A stretch of 64,000 bases of DNA from NCBI GenBank assembly GCA_002077065.1, contig NAJO01000030.1, forward strand, positions 496,001 to 560,000, read 5' to 3'. Within the stretch, counting starts at the first letter, position 1. Each line of letters begins with the position of its first letter. Origin of the DNA: Cryoendolithus antarcticus (lineage: Eukaryota; Ascomycota; Dothideomycetes; Cladosporiales; Cladosporiaceae). The notes beneath the pieces were generated by a model. The model was not told the DNA's origin and did not search any database. It worked only from the letters and a program-made list of their open reading frames with translations. Of the stretch, positions 18,501 to 28,198 are shown piece by piece. Both the position numbers and the translations under genes were made by a program.

Positions 18501-19947
18501 GGACCCGGCGGGCCTCTTAGCGTTCGAAGCTCGTCTCGCTCCAGCAAGTCCGAAACGTCAACAACCTCAGCAAGACTCCTACACACCCGAAACCACCAAG
18601 AAGCCGTCATATACCCCTGCTGGCCTTCCACCCAACCTTAACTTCCCTCCGCCCAACCGCGCCCACAAATCTCCGAGCCCAGTTCGCAAGCCTCAACCCC
18701 AGGCCCAACCCCCCCGTCCCTCACCGGCCCTCAACAATCCCTCCTTCGGCCGCATCTCAGTTCCGCCCTCCAGACCTGTCGAGCGCCCTTCCTCTCGCCA
18801 AAAAGCACCAACATCCCAATCGCCTCCCGAGCCTGTGGATCTCGAAGATGAAGCCGATGCCCGGATCCAGGAACTTCTCAACGCTCCCATGGAGCCCAGC
18901 AGCGAAATCCCAGATTTCATCGCCTACCGCGAGTATGCCACGACCGGCGATGAGAAGCCGGGCATAGCAGGACAGATGGAGAAGGTGTATCGAGACGTGA
19001 ACAGCATGATCGACACCCTCGGCCTGAACGCCCGATCACTGCAATCCTTCGTAGCAGCACATTCCCATCCCCGCCCCGGCTCCCGTTCGCGAGAAGATCT
19101 CGACGACGAAGACTCCTGGCTCTTCTCCGAAACTACACAACTGCACGACCTCATCGCCTCCTTGGACGCCGAGCTCGAGGATAACAAACTCGAGGACGTG
19201 TCAGGCAAGATCTCCGAACTCCAAGACTCCGTCTCCGAGTTGCACGGGCTGAGGAGTAAGACTTCCCATTTCCGCACGCAGCTCTCCTCTCTCTCTTCCC
19301 CCGCACAGCAGGCGGCGCAACATAACGCCCCCTTACCACCAGAGCTTCGAGTGCAGCAATCCGCGCTTCGCTCCTCGATACAGCGCGCACAAACTCTGCT
19401 GTCCCGGGCCGAAGAAGCGCTCAGCTTGCTTCGTGCGGATTTGGCCGCTGTGCCGGCGCAGGCTGGCAAGGGCGGAGTGAGCAAGACGCCCACGGTCGAA
19501 GCTGTGGAGCGCACGGTGCTGAAGATGACGGCTATGATTGAGCAGCGGAGCGGGGATATTGACGTTCTTGAATCCCGCATTCGTCGACTGCCAGGCGGTG
19601 TCTCGGCGCTGAAACTTGATGACGGGTATGAAGACGACCTTGCGTCTGCGCTTGGCGGGACGAAACTCGGCGCTTCGACGTACTCCACGCCGCCTCTCCG
19701 ACGGAGTCAGCCCCCGGGGGCTGAGCGCCTGGGTATGAGCGGCGCTTTTGGCGGGTCGAGATACCTGAGGGAGAGCATTAATGGACGGAGTAGTGTGAAT
19801 GGCAGCGCGAGGAAGAAGATGGCTGATGTCAATGATGCTGAGATTGGTGCGTGGCGGGCTAAAGACGCGAGGAGGCGGAGAGTATTGGAGGGCTTGAAAG
19901 AAAAAGTTGAGGGGAGGGGAGTGAGGAGTATCAAGGCTGGGAAGTGA
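15505..19947 (+). CDS. NUP159: Nuclear pore protein Nup159 (Nup214-like)
   Basis: A cytoplasmic-side FG nucleoporin; family members anchor the RNA helicase Dbp5 through the N-terminal beta-propeller to complete mRNA export. About 1,480 residues in one exon; I place the start at the ATG of MEQWGFGGG. Layout: propeller-like region (about residues 1-480, e.g. SHVAFSSDESCLVVCAEQGG); FG/SAFG/PSFG-repeat region (about 515-820); Pro/Lys-rich linker; a dense acidic tract (about 940-990); and a C-terminal helical part (from about 1155: MEKVYRDVNSMIDTLGL) that would bind the Nup82 complex. The order and size fit Nup159 rather than other FG proteins. Confidence 0.88.
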   Translation: MEQWGFGGGAPAASTSGPQTTIGADLEAIDVEQVGFKPIAGNSKVRLLPTPWSRGQYPSATASLLSIASGRGLLAAAGPDGLVLAGTQRVREAFTGGAESQQGGIAAGSGVRDFAPDATLSIPRVSHVAFSSDESCLVVCAEQGGGLAVYDVDAALGGGKEPAFQMPTDGTAIRHLLPNPAKENSHQFAIVLADGKLLLADLKQRQLVSSAAGSPVFSENVSCACWSKLGKQIVAGYSDGHAAQIDLQGTVKAEIPQPPDLAQTKDESTLSLPLTAIYWLENLEFLMIHSPINPPPEQLVGMAPPNDSIYHLVRKEKGLPSYTYHKFALDPCAGFLDDRLPAHHLMQRLRDWPPDLDDTLVLTSTLSTDIGLITKSKVSFHQPDRSAGANGEVEVIGDIPAEQIVNTYTTTVPKDDVSRANLPTSAFGDATDTSVIGMALDLSAKQKLANPIPSDSEIEESATPLPAVCVLNHEGILCTWWIVYQQSIRTKTAFPGLTAVSGQPQTQSSQSRPQLSSGFGGGSAAAAFGSPAPVAAPIQTPPQPAFGQSSTPGFGGAGMLGAKQSPWGAPPASPASKTTALGQPSGGAAFGTPSAFGATGGMGPKTSVWGTPSQTPAASKPPVPAFGQASAFGSNAATPSPFSSFASADKKPAASPFASFATGGSKLSSFGGQTSPSPFGSATPSKQPGMPVDPSFGSTVTLNSSADSFGSGNTFGQASGFSFGKPSQEKEESMGDSEATTKPTDENAKPAPFGGFKLGSMFAGDGSAKDDLPKPEDAGAGMFGAGFGSALGDAEKIKAAEAPKTTFGAPSNALSSTGGLFGKKHAPVTPVKPEPGTEEPKLKDIPAFSTTPASPPKQKQPAPAEAPMPPDFLSSSNPAKVAKPATEPEDAPLPPDFTSPAGKSDQSDDAPIAGSPPLDVGNEQFSSPATSREGDGPPEGDEDEADWDDEDERDDEEERGEREVDDGSDEGEEEDDDDDAEEEEEEDEEDQTQDSHAVSDPAGLLAFEARLAPASPKRQQPQQDSYTPETTKKPSYTPAGLPPNLNFPPPNRAHKSPSPVRKPQPQAQPPRPSPALNNPSFGRISVPPSRPVERPSSRQKAPTSQSPPEPVDLEDEADARIQELLNAPMEPSSEIPDFIAYREYATTGDEKPGIAGQMEKVYRDVNSMIDTLGLNARSLQSFVAAHSHPRPGSRSREDLDDEDSWLFSETTQLHDLIASLDAELEDNKLEDVSGKISELQDSVSELHGLRSKTSHFRTQLSSLSSPAQQAAQHNAPLPPELRVQQSALRSSIQRAQTLLSRAEEALSLLRADLAAVPAQAGKGGVSKTPTVEAVERTVLKMTAMIEQRSGDIDVLESRIRRLPGGVSALKLDDGYEDDLASALGGTKLGASTYSTPPLRRSQPPGAERLGMSGAFGGSRYLRESINGRSSVNGSARKKMADVNDAEIGAWRAKDARRRRVLEGLKEKVEGRGVRSIKAGK

Positions 19948-20251
19948 GGATCGGTTGTAACAGTAAAGATCCACGTTGTATAGTACGAGTGCTGCCGTAG
20001 TCGACCGAGAGGATGTATGAACACTACGTAGCAGGAGAAAATACCAAGTGCAAAAGTGTTGCACTTCGATCTTGACATAACTCGATCATTCCGTGCAATC
20101 ACGAGCTCAGGGCGAATAGTATCGCCCGCGTCACGCATGACTCTGGGAGGAAGGCATGCGGTGGAAGCTGCGCGTACGCATGGAATGTTTGTGTAGGTTT
20201 GATTTCGTATGTACAGTCCGTTTGAAAACGCCGTAATCCCGTCACAGGTAA
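19948..20251. other. Convergent 3' region, NUP159 / NDUFB9-like gene
   Basis: About 300 bp, presumably two 3' UTRs. Nothing else seen. Confidence 0.4.
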
Positions 20252-20771
20252 TTAAAGGTGCATTGGTGGTGGTGCTGTGGGAGTCGTCAGTCGTGAAGCC
20301 TCGTTTCGTATGCAAGTGAATGGAACTCACGATCCAATATCGGCGCCACCAAATTCCGCTCGTACTTGCTCCCGCCCGGTGCCGTGGGTGGTCTGTACGG
20401 ATCGGGATGCTTCCACTTCTCTAGCAAATCCATTGCCTCGTTCATGATCGCCTACACATCCTGCCTGTCAGCACTCAATCATTCCTTCCATCGTCCGGTC
20501 CCAATGCTTCCCTCACTATCTCGTTGGGTGTGTGGGTTGTAGAGTGGTAGACATACGCGTTGCTGTCTCGGCTCGCTGACATGGCGGTTTGCTTCGAAGA
20601 GAGAGCGAATGTAGAGGGCTTGGCCGCGCCAGATGTAGCGGTGGACGGCCCAGTCGAGGGAGAGCTTGAGGGAGCGACGGTAGAGGGAGCTGAGGGTGTG
20701 AGGGTCAGTGTGAGGTCGGGCGAGGGGCCATGGGGGACATGGCCGTACAGGACTTGAGTTTTGGCGGACAT
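20252..20771 (-). CDS. NDUFB9: Mitochondrial complex I LYR subunit, NDUFB9/B22 type
   Basis: An accessory subunit of NADH:ubiquinone oxidoreductase that carries a LYR motif bound by the acyl carrier protein. Reconstructed exons: 20771-20749 (23 nt), 20689-20557, 20451-20331 and 20274-20252 (23 nt), with introns of 59, 105 and 56 bp (donors gtacgg, gtatgt, gtgagt; CTGAC branch points); 99 residues. The splice brings MSAKTQVL next to SLYRRSLKLSLDW, giving the LYR motif at the expected N-terminal position. It is followed by RGQALYIRSLFEANR, EPRQQR, LLEKWKHPDPYRPPTAPGG and KYERNL, the family's signature. The last exon codes for a short proline-rich end and is the least certain part. It is divergent from OCT1, also a mitochondrial gene. 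Confidence 0.85.
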
Positions 20772-20967
20772 CGTGGCGGAAGGGAGGGCGCGCGGCCGGT
20801 GGAGAGCGGTGGAGAGGTGCACAGCGCTGTAGCGTGCGTGCCAATGTAGTCGTGAGGTGAGGTTTGAGGGAGCAGCTAGACACCACTCGAATATAAGGTT
20901 GGTCGGCGCGGCCCGTGCGTGGCCATCATGTGGGAGACATGCCCGCTCTTGGTAGTGTACTACAACG
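20772..20967. promoter_or_regulatory. Compact divergent promoter, complex I subunit / OCT1
   Basis: Only 196 bp separate the two start codons, so both mitochondrial genes probably share upstream elements. No specific motif identified. Confidence 0.5.
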
Positions 20968-23370
20968 ATGATCACAAGAGCGACGCCGTCACCATGGACG
21001 TGCGCAAAGTGCCTCCGCCAGCAGGTACGCCTTACGCGACGATCCCTGGTCACTTCCGCCACCTCACGCGGCGCCGCAGCAGCAGCAGCGCTGAAGCCGG
21101 CGGAGGACTACAACCCGACCATTCGATCTGCTCCGAGCACATCCCACGATGATCGCAACTTAAGGCAGATCTTCGACTCGCCAGCGTTCTGGAAGGACTT
21201 CAGCGCTAGAACTCGGCATCAGCAAGATGGCAGGAGCGCTGGCCTTTTCCAGAACCGGTACCTCACCAAGCCGTCTGGCTTCCAGGACTTCGCCTCCGTG
21301 ACCTTGCGGAAATGTCAACGTATCGTCGATGCAGTCCTACGATACTCGACTGCGGACGAGTACAAGCGCATAGTCCGCGATCTGGACAGGCTGTCGGATC
21401 TGCTATGTCGCGTGATCGATCTAAGCGACTTCGTTCGCTCGGTACATCCAGATCGGGAGGTACAGGATGCGGCGACGCAAGCGTACTCGATGATGTTCGA
21501 GTACATGAACGTGCTCAACACCACGCCTGGGCTTGAGATACAGCTGAAGAAGGCTGCGTCGATGCCAGAGGTCAGTCGCGGGTGGAGTGAGGAGGAAAGG
21601 ACGGTAGCGAATATCCTGATGAAGGATTTTGCAAAGTCTGCCATTCATTTGCCGGAAGCTGAGAGGCAGGCATTCGTCGATCTGTCAAATGAGGTTGCGC
21701 AGGTTGGGACCGAGTTCGTGGACAACATGGCGCCTGAGACGCCGTACTTACGACTGCAGGGCCATAAGCTGAAGGGTATGGACCCGATGGTCGTGCGGCG
21801 ATTGACGAAATGGGGCACGAGCAATGTCCCTACGACGGGTATGCCGGCTGCATTAGCACTACGAACAGTGGATGATGCAGACACGCGAAAGGAGATCTAC
21901 ATGGCAAATCGCACGTCTGCGCAAGACAATCTGCACCGTTTGGAGCAGATGCTAAATCGGAGAGCCGAGCTAGCCAAGCTCAGTGGCTACGAGAGCTTCG
22001 CGCACATGGCACTGGAAGATAAGATGGCAAAGACGCCTGAAGCCGTGCTTTCATTTCTAAATGCCCTGTCTCAAGACAACAAACCCCGCGTTGCAGACGA
22101 GATGCGCGACCTCCTAGATCTCAAGCTTGCAGATGCGCACTCCTCAGCCTTACCTCAGACGCTGGAACCCTGGGATAGGGACTATTACACCTCGCGGCTA
22201 GTCTCCACACTGCGCTCCCGCGCCCGCACCCAGGACACCCTCTCCGCCTACTTCTCCCTCGGCACCGTAATGCAAGGCCTCTCTCGGCTCTTCCATCGTC
22301 TTTATAATCTCCGCCTAGTGCCTCACGAGACTCTCCCAGGTGAGACCTGGAACCCCGACGTCCGTCGCTTGGACGTTATAGACGATACCGAAGGCCACAT
22401 AGCAGTAATCTACTGCGACCTCTTCGGTCGTGAAGGCAAATCTCCGAACCCGGCGCATTTCACGCTCCGCTGCTCCCGGCGTATCACCGAAGAAGAGTTG
22501 GCGGAAGCAGCTTCCCTCCCATCTTCCTCAGCGTTCCCCGACGCGCTAAGCGCAGCCAATGACGGTCTCGCCACGGCTCCGAATCGGAACGACAACAATG
22601 CACCCTACCAGCTCCCCACCATAGCGCTGATCTGCGACTTTCCTTCCTCCCCATCGTCCCGACCAACGCTCCTCTCCCATCGCGATCTAACGACACTTTT
22701 CCACGAGATGGGTCACGCGCTGCACTCCATCTGCGGCCGCACAGCACTGCAAAACGTCTCCGGTACCCGCTGCGCGACAGACTTTGCCGAGCTACCTTCA
22801 GTGCTCATGGAGTCGTTCGCCTCAGATCCCGAAGTCTTAGGTCTCTATGCGCGGCACTGGGAGACCGACGCTCCTCTCGATCCAGCACGCGTCAGGGAGA
22901 GAGTCGAAGCTGAACGTCGCTGCGCGGGCGCCGAGGTCGAGGGCCAGGTATGCATGGGCGTGCTGGACCAGCGTCTGCACTCCTCCTGGCCACCGACCTC
23001 TTCCTCGTCCAGCACGTTGGCATCAACGCAAGTGTATCAAGATGTCTGGCGTCAGTATTCTACCCTCCCCGAACCGCACGGCACAAGCTGGCAAGGTTTC
23101 TTCGGGCATTTGTACGGCTACGGCGCAACGTACTACTCCTACCTCTTCGACCGTGCTATAGCGGGGAAGGTTTGGAGTGATGTGTTCCAGCGCTCTGGCA
23201 GGGGAGCACTGGATCCAGCCGCGGGAGCGAAGTTCAGAGATGAAGTGCTGAGGTGGGGTGGAGGCAGGGATGGATGGAGATGTGTGGGAGGCGCACTTGG
23301 GGATGGAGTGGTGAAGGAGGGCGGGAAGGAGGCGATGGAACAGGTTGGGGGGTGGGGTGTGCATCAGTGA
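20968..23370 (+). CDS. OCT1: Mitochondrial intermediate peptidase Oct1
   Basis: A matrix zinc metallopeptidase (M3 family) that removes an octapeptide from some imported precursors after MPP cleavage. 800 residues, single exon. The N-terminus (MITRATPSPWTCAKCLRQQ, then RRSLVTSATSRG) is rich in Arg/Ser/Thr without acidic residues, as a presequence should be. M3 motif LFHEMGHALHSI (HExxH, His579 and His583 by my count), with the downstream glutamate in LMESFASDPEV. Other M3 features: VIYCDLFGREGKSPNPAHFT and GYGATYYSYLFDRAIAGKVW. Size is normal. Confidence 0.94.
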   Translation: MITRATPSPWTCAKCLRQQVRLTRRSLVTSATSRGAAAAAALKPAEDYNPTIRSAPSTSHDDRNLRQIFDSPAFWKDFSARTRHQQDGRSAGLFQNRYLTKPSGFQDFASVTLRKCQRIVDAVLRYSTADEYKRIVRDLDRLSDLLCRVIDLSDFVRSVHPDREVQDAATQAYSMMFEYMNVLNTTPGLEIQLKKAASMPEVSRGWSEEERTVANILMKDFAKSAIHLPEAERQAFVDLSNEVAQVGTEFVDNMAPETPYLRLQGHKLKGMDPMVVRRLTKWGTSNVPTTGMPAALALRTVDDADTRKEIYMANRTSAQDNLHRLEQMLNRRAELAKLSGYESFAHMALEDKMAKTPEAVLSFLNALSQDNKPRVADEMRDLLDLKLADAHSSALPQTLEPWDRDYYTSRLVSTLRSRARTQDTLSAYFSLGTVMQGLSRLFHRLYNLRLVPHETLPGETWNPDVRRLDVIDDTEGHIAVIYCDLFGREGKSPNPAHFTLRCSRRITEEELAEAASLPSSSAFPDALSAANDGLATAPNRNDNNAPYQLPTIALICDFPSSPSSRPTLLSHRDLTTLFHEMGHALHSICGRTALQNVSGTRCATDFAELPSVLMESFASDPEVLGLYARHWETDAPLDPARVRERVEAERRCAGAEVEGQVCMGVLDQRLHSSWPPTSSSSSTLASTQVYQDVWRQYSTLPEPHGTSWQGFFGHLYGYGATYYSYLFDRAIAGKVWSDVFQRSGRGALDPAAGAKFRDEVLRWGGGRDGWRCVGGALGDGVVKEGGKEAMEQVGGWGVHQ

Positions 23371-23509
23371 GGATAAGTCCTCTTGGGGGTGGGTAAAGAT
23401 ACAATGTAAGAGGCATATATGTACAAGAATAATGTAGAAAAAGCTCTCAACCTTTCACCATATCCCTTCTCCACACCCCCGTATCTCCCTCGAGCAAGTG
23501 CATCGACGC

Positions 23510-26500
23510 CTAATCAACGCTCCCCTCAACCCCACTCTCCTCTCGTCCATCCCTCTCGTACCTCCCTAGCCCCTCCCCTTCCTCGCCCTCATACTCACTC
23601 CCCTCCCCCGCAACACTCCCAGCCCTCGCCCTCTCCTCCTCAAGTCTATACCTCAGCTCCTCGTTCTCCAGCCTCCCCTCCTCTAACCTCTGCCTCGCAC
23701 CCCTCCGATCCAACAACCTCGCCTCGCGCTCAGCCTTCAGCCTTCGCTCCATTTCCTTCAGCCGGTGAATCCAGCGCTGCTCGCTAGGCTGGATAGGCTG
23801 GGAAGGGATCAAGATGTTATTTTGAGTTCGTAAGGGAGGGACCGGCGGCGCGTCCGCAGGCCCGGTGGGAGAAGGAAGCTGCTCGACGGCGGAGGTGGAG
23901 TGATGGCGTAGGAGCTGGGACATGATTGCTCGCGCTGGAGAGGCTGTCTTGGGGGACGCAGCGGTATTGAGCGATGAATTCGTTGCGTTGGAGCTGCGAC
24001 GCTCGGCTGGGTCGCGGCCGAGACCTACTTGGGCGTGCTGGTGTGCGTTGAGGAGTTGCTGCGCCATGGCTGAAGGGTGCTGGCGGTGGAACTTCAGCTC
24101 CGCTTTCAGCAGCTTGATCTCAGATTTCAGCTTATTGGCTTCGTCGTTGTTGACGCCCTTGACAGACTTGGAACTCATGCTTCGGTTCGCTTGGGGTCGG
24201 TTTTGAGCTGCTTGGATGGCTGCTATTGTGGCTTCGTCGGCGAGACGGCTTTGGGTGTCTTTTACTGCGCGCTCAAGGACGTCCATACGACGCATGCGCA
24301 GCTCGAGGTTGTGTTCGAGGGTTTGGTAGTCTTTCTTGAGATCTTTTTCGGTACTGCGGATGCGAACTTTAAAGTCTCCAAGTAGGGATTCGAGTTTCTT
24401 CACGGCTTGCAGGATGTTCTTGTTGAAGTTTGGTAGGCTGCGGGAGATGACTTCGGCAGAGGGCACTTCGCCATTGACGAGGGCGTGCGATGCGGCCCAG
24501 TCTTGGCCGCACATGGTCGAAAGACGATGCCAGAGGGCGAGCAGCAGGGTGTTGCGCTCGGATAGCTGGTCTTTGTACTGCGTCTCGAGAGCGGACATCT
24601 TGCGCTTGTCTTGACTGTAAGCAGTCTCAAGTTCGAGCACGCGGGACTCGTGTTGTGCAATCGTGCGCATGTGCGATGCTTTGCCACGGGAGTCCTTCTC
24701 AAATTGCTCAAGATCGTGCTTGCGGGCTCCACGTTCCTTGTCAAGAAGGTCGGACAAGCGACGCGACTCCAGTGATGTGCTCTCCAGTAAGCCATCGCGA
24801 TGCCTGAGCAAGCGATCCTTGTCAGCAGCATCCATCTTGGTTCGATCAAGCTGGGTTGCCGTTTGCTCCAGATCGCGTTGCAGCCTCTCAATCTCACTAA
24901 GCCAGCTCTGCTTCGTGCCATTCGCATCGCCTAATGCATGTCGCAGGCTCTGCTCAAGCTCATCTAGCTTTTGTCGCCAAGAGCTGGACTCCACTTCCTT
25001 CGAGCTGAGGTTGCGTCTCAGCTTCCTGAGCTCGTCTTTGGTCTTCGCGCCTTCAGTATTGAGATCATCAAGTACCTTCTGCACCTCTTCCTTGCTCTGA
25101 TTTTCGAGGACATCTCTCTGCTGCCTCTCTTGCACGATCTCATCTTCGAGATCCCGCATCTTCTCCTGCTCATCCTGAATAGACTGTTGAGCGGCATTGA
25201 GTGCATCCTCGAGCTCACCGATCTTGATCTTGTCGCCTTCTTGCTCTTCACGCAGGAATGTGATCTCACTATGCAGGCTTTCTTGCGTGACTTCAAGCTT
25301 GCGATTCTTGTCAGCGAACTCCTTGCATTTTTCCTCCCAGCGCTGCAGCTCCTCTTCGGCTTCTCCGAGCTGCTGCTCAAGCGTCTCGATCGTGCGCACA
25401 TTGGCCTGCTTCTCATCTTCGAGGCTCATGACACTCTGAGTGATGTCTCTGAGCTCGCCCTGTAGACCCTTGTACCCATCAGTGGCGTGCTCAAGCTTCG
25501 TGGAAGTCTTTTGATGCCGCTTGAGTGCATCTTGGAGCTGCACGGAGAGCTGTTGGACCTCCTTCTCTAGGCGATCAATCTCAGTCATCGCTTCCTGCTC
25601 CAGCTTGTCGTACTCAGCTTGCAGCTCTTCAGCACCCTGCAGCGCTTCGTCGCGTTCAGCGACGAGTGCCTTGAGGTCTTCGTTCGCTTCAGCCAGCTCC
25701 TGCTCCATCTCCTGAAAGTCACTTTCGAGTGCCGACACATACTGCAGATGCGTGTTGTGCGTTCTCTCAAGCTCCTGATACTTGAGCTTCAACTCAGCAT
25801 TCGTATCTCGTAGCTGACCTTCCTTCTTGTCCCAATCATCGCGTTCAGCCTCGGTGACAGCAGTGTGCTCGCTCGCCCGAGATGGCGCGCGATTGTGAGC
25901 ACGCGAGATCGATCGCTCAAAAATGCTTTCGCCGGCGACAGATCTAGCGCCATCGCTCTTGCGCTGCAGCATCTTCAAGTCCTCGATCTCCTGCTGAAGA
26001 CGTTCTCGCTCACGATTCCGGGACGTCAGCATACTAGTCTGTGCCCCGAGATCGCGGCGGAGATCGGCGTTCTCGTGCTTCAGCTGCTCAACCATTGTGT
26101 GACTTGAGTCCGAGCCATTGACCCCGTTGGTGTACTCAGACTCATTGTCATCCTGGCCATAGCCGCGCGTACCATTTCGCAAGCCTCTGCGATCCACACG
26201 ATTGACAGCGGGTGAGGCACGCTCAATACGCATAGAGGTCAGCTCCTCTCTGAGCTTGCGCAGGTCCTCCTCGGCCTGCTCCCTTCGCCCAGTCTCAGCA
26301 TTGAGCAGATCTTGCCACATCTCCATGGTCTCCTGCACGCCCGAATTGCTCTCTGCTCGGTTGCCGGCCATACTGCGCATGTGCTCGGCCATCTTACGTT
26401 TATCGAGCTTCTCCGTCAGCATCTCCTCCTTGAGCGTAGTCACTTCGTTTTCCGAATGGTCAAGCTGCTGGCGAAGATATAGTATCTCCTCGTGCATCTC

Positions 26501-28198
26501 AGCCTGTAGGGTAGGATCTTCATCGTCAGAGTCGATGTGTCTGTTTGCCTTCGAGCGTTGCGCTTCAGCCAGTGTATCTTCGAGCTCCTTGGCCTTGCGT
26601 TCGAGCTCCCTCATACGCCTACGAAGTGCTTGGGACTCTTTGCGTTCATTGGCAAGATCTGTCTGACATTGAACATTCTTATCGATCAGCTCCTGCAGAC
26701 CTTCGTCGGAGTGACTTCGCAAAGCAGAGTCAAGAAAGTGAATCTTGAGTTTGAGGTCGAAGTTCTCTTTGCTTAGCTTGTCAATCTTGCCATTCTGCTC
26801 CTTGAGCGTCAGAGTCCTACGAGGTCGGTCTCCGACTGTTGCTGGTGCGCCATCTGATGATGCGGGCCGCCGATCAGGCATCAACGAAGGATTGCGGGCT
26901 CGGAAGTCTCGGGCGATCGTTTCGGGGACCTGTATGCTCTCTACGCGCTGTGCCAGTACAGTGTCTGTCGGCGCGTCGTGATGAGAAATGTTGGCTCGGG
27001 GCGTGACTGGCTCGGTCTCCTCGAACCTCGTCGACAGTCTATCGCGGTGGAACGGCGTGGCTCCGGCACCCGCGAGCCTGCTGAGTGTGGGAAAGCTTTC
27101 GCCATCTCGAGTCATGAATGACATCTCGCTGGCCATGCTCGGGAGGCGATTGAGAACATTCGATGCTCGCATGCTGCTGTTTACAGAGCTGCTTTCAGGC
27201 CGAGCACCCCCTGTCTGCAGTGCGTAGTCAACGCCCGGAGTCGTATCGCTACCAGAAAGCTGCGAAGACGTAGTCGCCGTTGACGTACTAGACTGATGGC
27301 TTTCGTGTCGCGTATCGAAGAAGCTCGGTCGAAGTCTTCGAGGTGTGCTCATCTGGGATCCACTGACAGATCCGCCATGTCTAGATTGTGGTGATAGATT
27401 GTCCCGCGCCGTAGGCGTGCCAGCTGAGCCCGGGGAGAGATGCACCTGTGGGTTATTCTCAGGTGTGCTGGATCGAAACCCATTCGGTGTACTGGGCGGG
27501 CTCGACCGCATAGATTCATCCATCGATTGGTCCCCGTTGGTGTTGAACGAATGCCCGTTGCGTTGTACTGATCGAAGTGAGGCTGCCTCCGCAGGCGACA
27601 TCGATGCAGCCAAGCTCTCTGCCGTGTCGCTGGCCTCTACATTTGCAGTCCGCCTCAGATGACTTGATTGCGGCGTCTCGAGCTGTCGCCTTGAAGCAGA
27701 CATCTGTGAGCGATCGTACCCGGACCCTGGACGTGATGATGGCGCCTTGGCTGCGCTGCTCTGCGGACGTCTCTCCTGATCGCCGAGCTCCAGGTATGTG
27801 TCGTCCGCGCCCGCGTTCGCATCTCTTTCAGGCGCGGGCACAGTCTCCGGCAGAAAGCTCGACTCGTCCTCCATCAGATGCCGTCGCATAGTCCACTCGT
27901 CCAAGCTGTTGGCGCTATCGCTGTGCACAAGCCTGTCGCTCGGCTCATCAGATCGATGCACATAGCTCGGTGTATCCCTCAAGAAGCTATTCTCGTCCAC
28001 CGGCAAAGTCGACAGCTCACTGTCCTTGCGCTCAAATGTTTGCCTCGCTCGCTCGTCGCTGTCAGCGCGTGCTAAGCTTGGCGAGTCCATCGCGAAGTTC
28101 TTCATGTCCACGCTCATCCGACTGGCGCGCATCTCCAGCTTCTTTGGTTTGCGCCGCGCCGGGCTGCTCGAAGTGCTGTCACGGCCACTGCCACTCAT
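23510..28198 (-). CDS. apsB: CM1-motif microtubule-organising coiled-coil protein (Mto1/ApsB type)
   Basis: Recruits or activates gamma-tubulin complexes at spindle pole bodies and septal or cytoplasmic MTOCs. 1,562 residues, single exon. The N-terminal 450 residues are Ser-rich and probably disordered. A CM1/Cnn_1N motif follows at about 459-530 (LTLKEQNGKIDKLSKENF, then DLKLKIHFLDSALR). A very long coiled coil runs from about 500 to 1300. Near the C-terminus, WIHRLKEMERRLKAEREARL (about 1470-1520) matches the Mto2-binding region of Mto1 orthologs. CM1 plus a Mto2-binding-like tail fits Mto1/ApsB better than Pcp1, which carries a PACT domain; I see no PACT motif. The symbol follows Aspergillus use. 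Confidence 0.82.
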   Translation of the reverse strand: MSGSGRDSTSSSPARRKPKKLEMRASRMSVDMKNFAMDSPSLARADSDERARQTFERKDSELSTLPVDENSFLRDTPSYVHRSDEPSDRLVHSDSANSLDEWTMRRHLMEDESSFLPETVPAPERDANAGADDTYLELGDQERRPQSSAAKAPSSRPGSGYDRSQMSASRRQLETPQSSHLRRTANVEASDTAESLAASMSPAEAASLRSVQRNGHSFNTNGDQSMDESMRSSPPSTPNGFRSSTPENNPQVHLSPGSAGTPTARDNLSPQSRHGGSVSGSQMSTPRRLRPSFFDTRHESHQSSTSTATTSSQLSGSDTTPGVDYALQTGGARPESSSVNSSMRASNVLNRLPSMASEMSFMTRDGESFPTLSRLAGAGATPFHRDRLSTRFEETEPVTPRANISHHDAPTDTVLAQRVESIQVPETIARDFRARNPSLMPDRRPASSDGAPATVGDRPRRTLTLKEQNGKIDKLSKENFDLKLKIHFLDSALRSHSDEGLQELIDKNVQCQTDLANERKESQALRRRMRELERKAKELEDTLAEAQRSKANRHIDSDDEDPTLQAEMHEEILYLRQQLDHSENEVTTLKEEMLTEKLDKRKMAEHMRSMAGNRAESNSGVQETMEMWQDLLNAETGRREQAEEDLRKLREELTSMRIERASPAVNRVDRRGLRNGTRGYGQDDNESEYTNGVNGSDSSHTMVEQLKHENADLRRDLGAQTSMLTSRNRERERLQQEIEDLKMLQRKSDGARSVAGESIFERSISRAHNRAPSRASEHTAVTEAERDDWDKKEGQLRDTNAELKLKYQELERTHNTHLQYVSALESDFQEMEQELAEANEDLKALVAERDEALQGAEELQAEYDKLEQEAMTEIDRLEKEVQQLSVQLQDALKRHQKTSTKLEHATDGYKGLQGELRDITQSVMSLEDEKQANVRTIETLEQQLGEAEEELQRWEEKCKEFADKNRKLEVTQESLHSEITFLREEQEGDKIKIGELEDALNAAQQSIQDEQEKMRDLEDEIVQERQQRDVLENQSKEEVQKVLDDLNTEGAKTKDELRKLRRNLSSKEVESSSWRQKLDELEQSLRHALGDANGTKQSWLSEIERLQRDLEQTATQLDRTKMDAADKDRLLRHRDGLLESTSLESRRLSDLLDKERGARKHDLEQFEKDSRGKASHMRTIAQHESRVLELETAYSQDKRKMSALETQYKDQLSERNTLLLALWHRLSTMCGQDWAASHALVNGEVPSAEVISRSLPNFNKNILQAVKKLESLLGDFKVRIRSTEKDLKKDYQTLEHNLELRMRRMDVLERAVKDTQSRLADEATIAAIQAAQNRPQANRSMSSKSVKGVNNDEANKLKSEIKLLKAELKFHRQHPSAMAQQLLNAHQHAQVGLGRDPAERRSSNATNSSLNTAASPKTASPARAIMSQLLRHHSTSAVEQLPSPTGPADAPPVPPLRTQNNILIPSQPIQPSEQRWIHRLKEMERRLKAEREARLLDRRGARQRLEEGRLENEELRYRLEEERARAGSVAGEGSEYEGEEGEGLGRYERDGREESGVEGSVD

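Noticed and set aside
18256..18631. ORFs on both strands across the Nup159 acidic tract
   Set aside because: They are by-products of GAG/GAC-rich codons read in other frames (Arg- or Leu/Val-rich), with the Nup159 frame intact.
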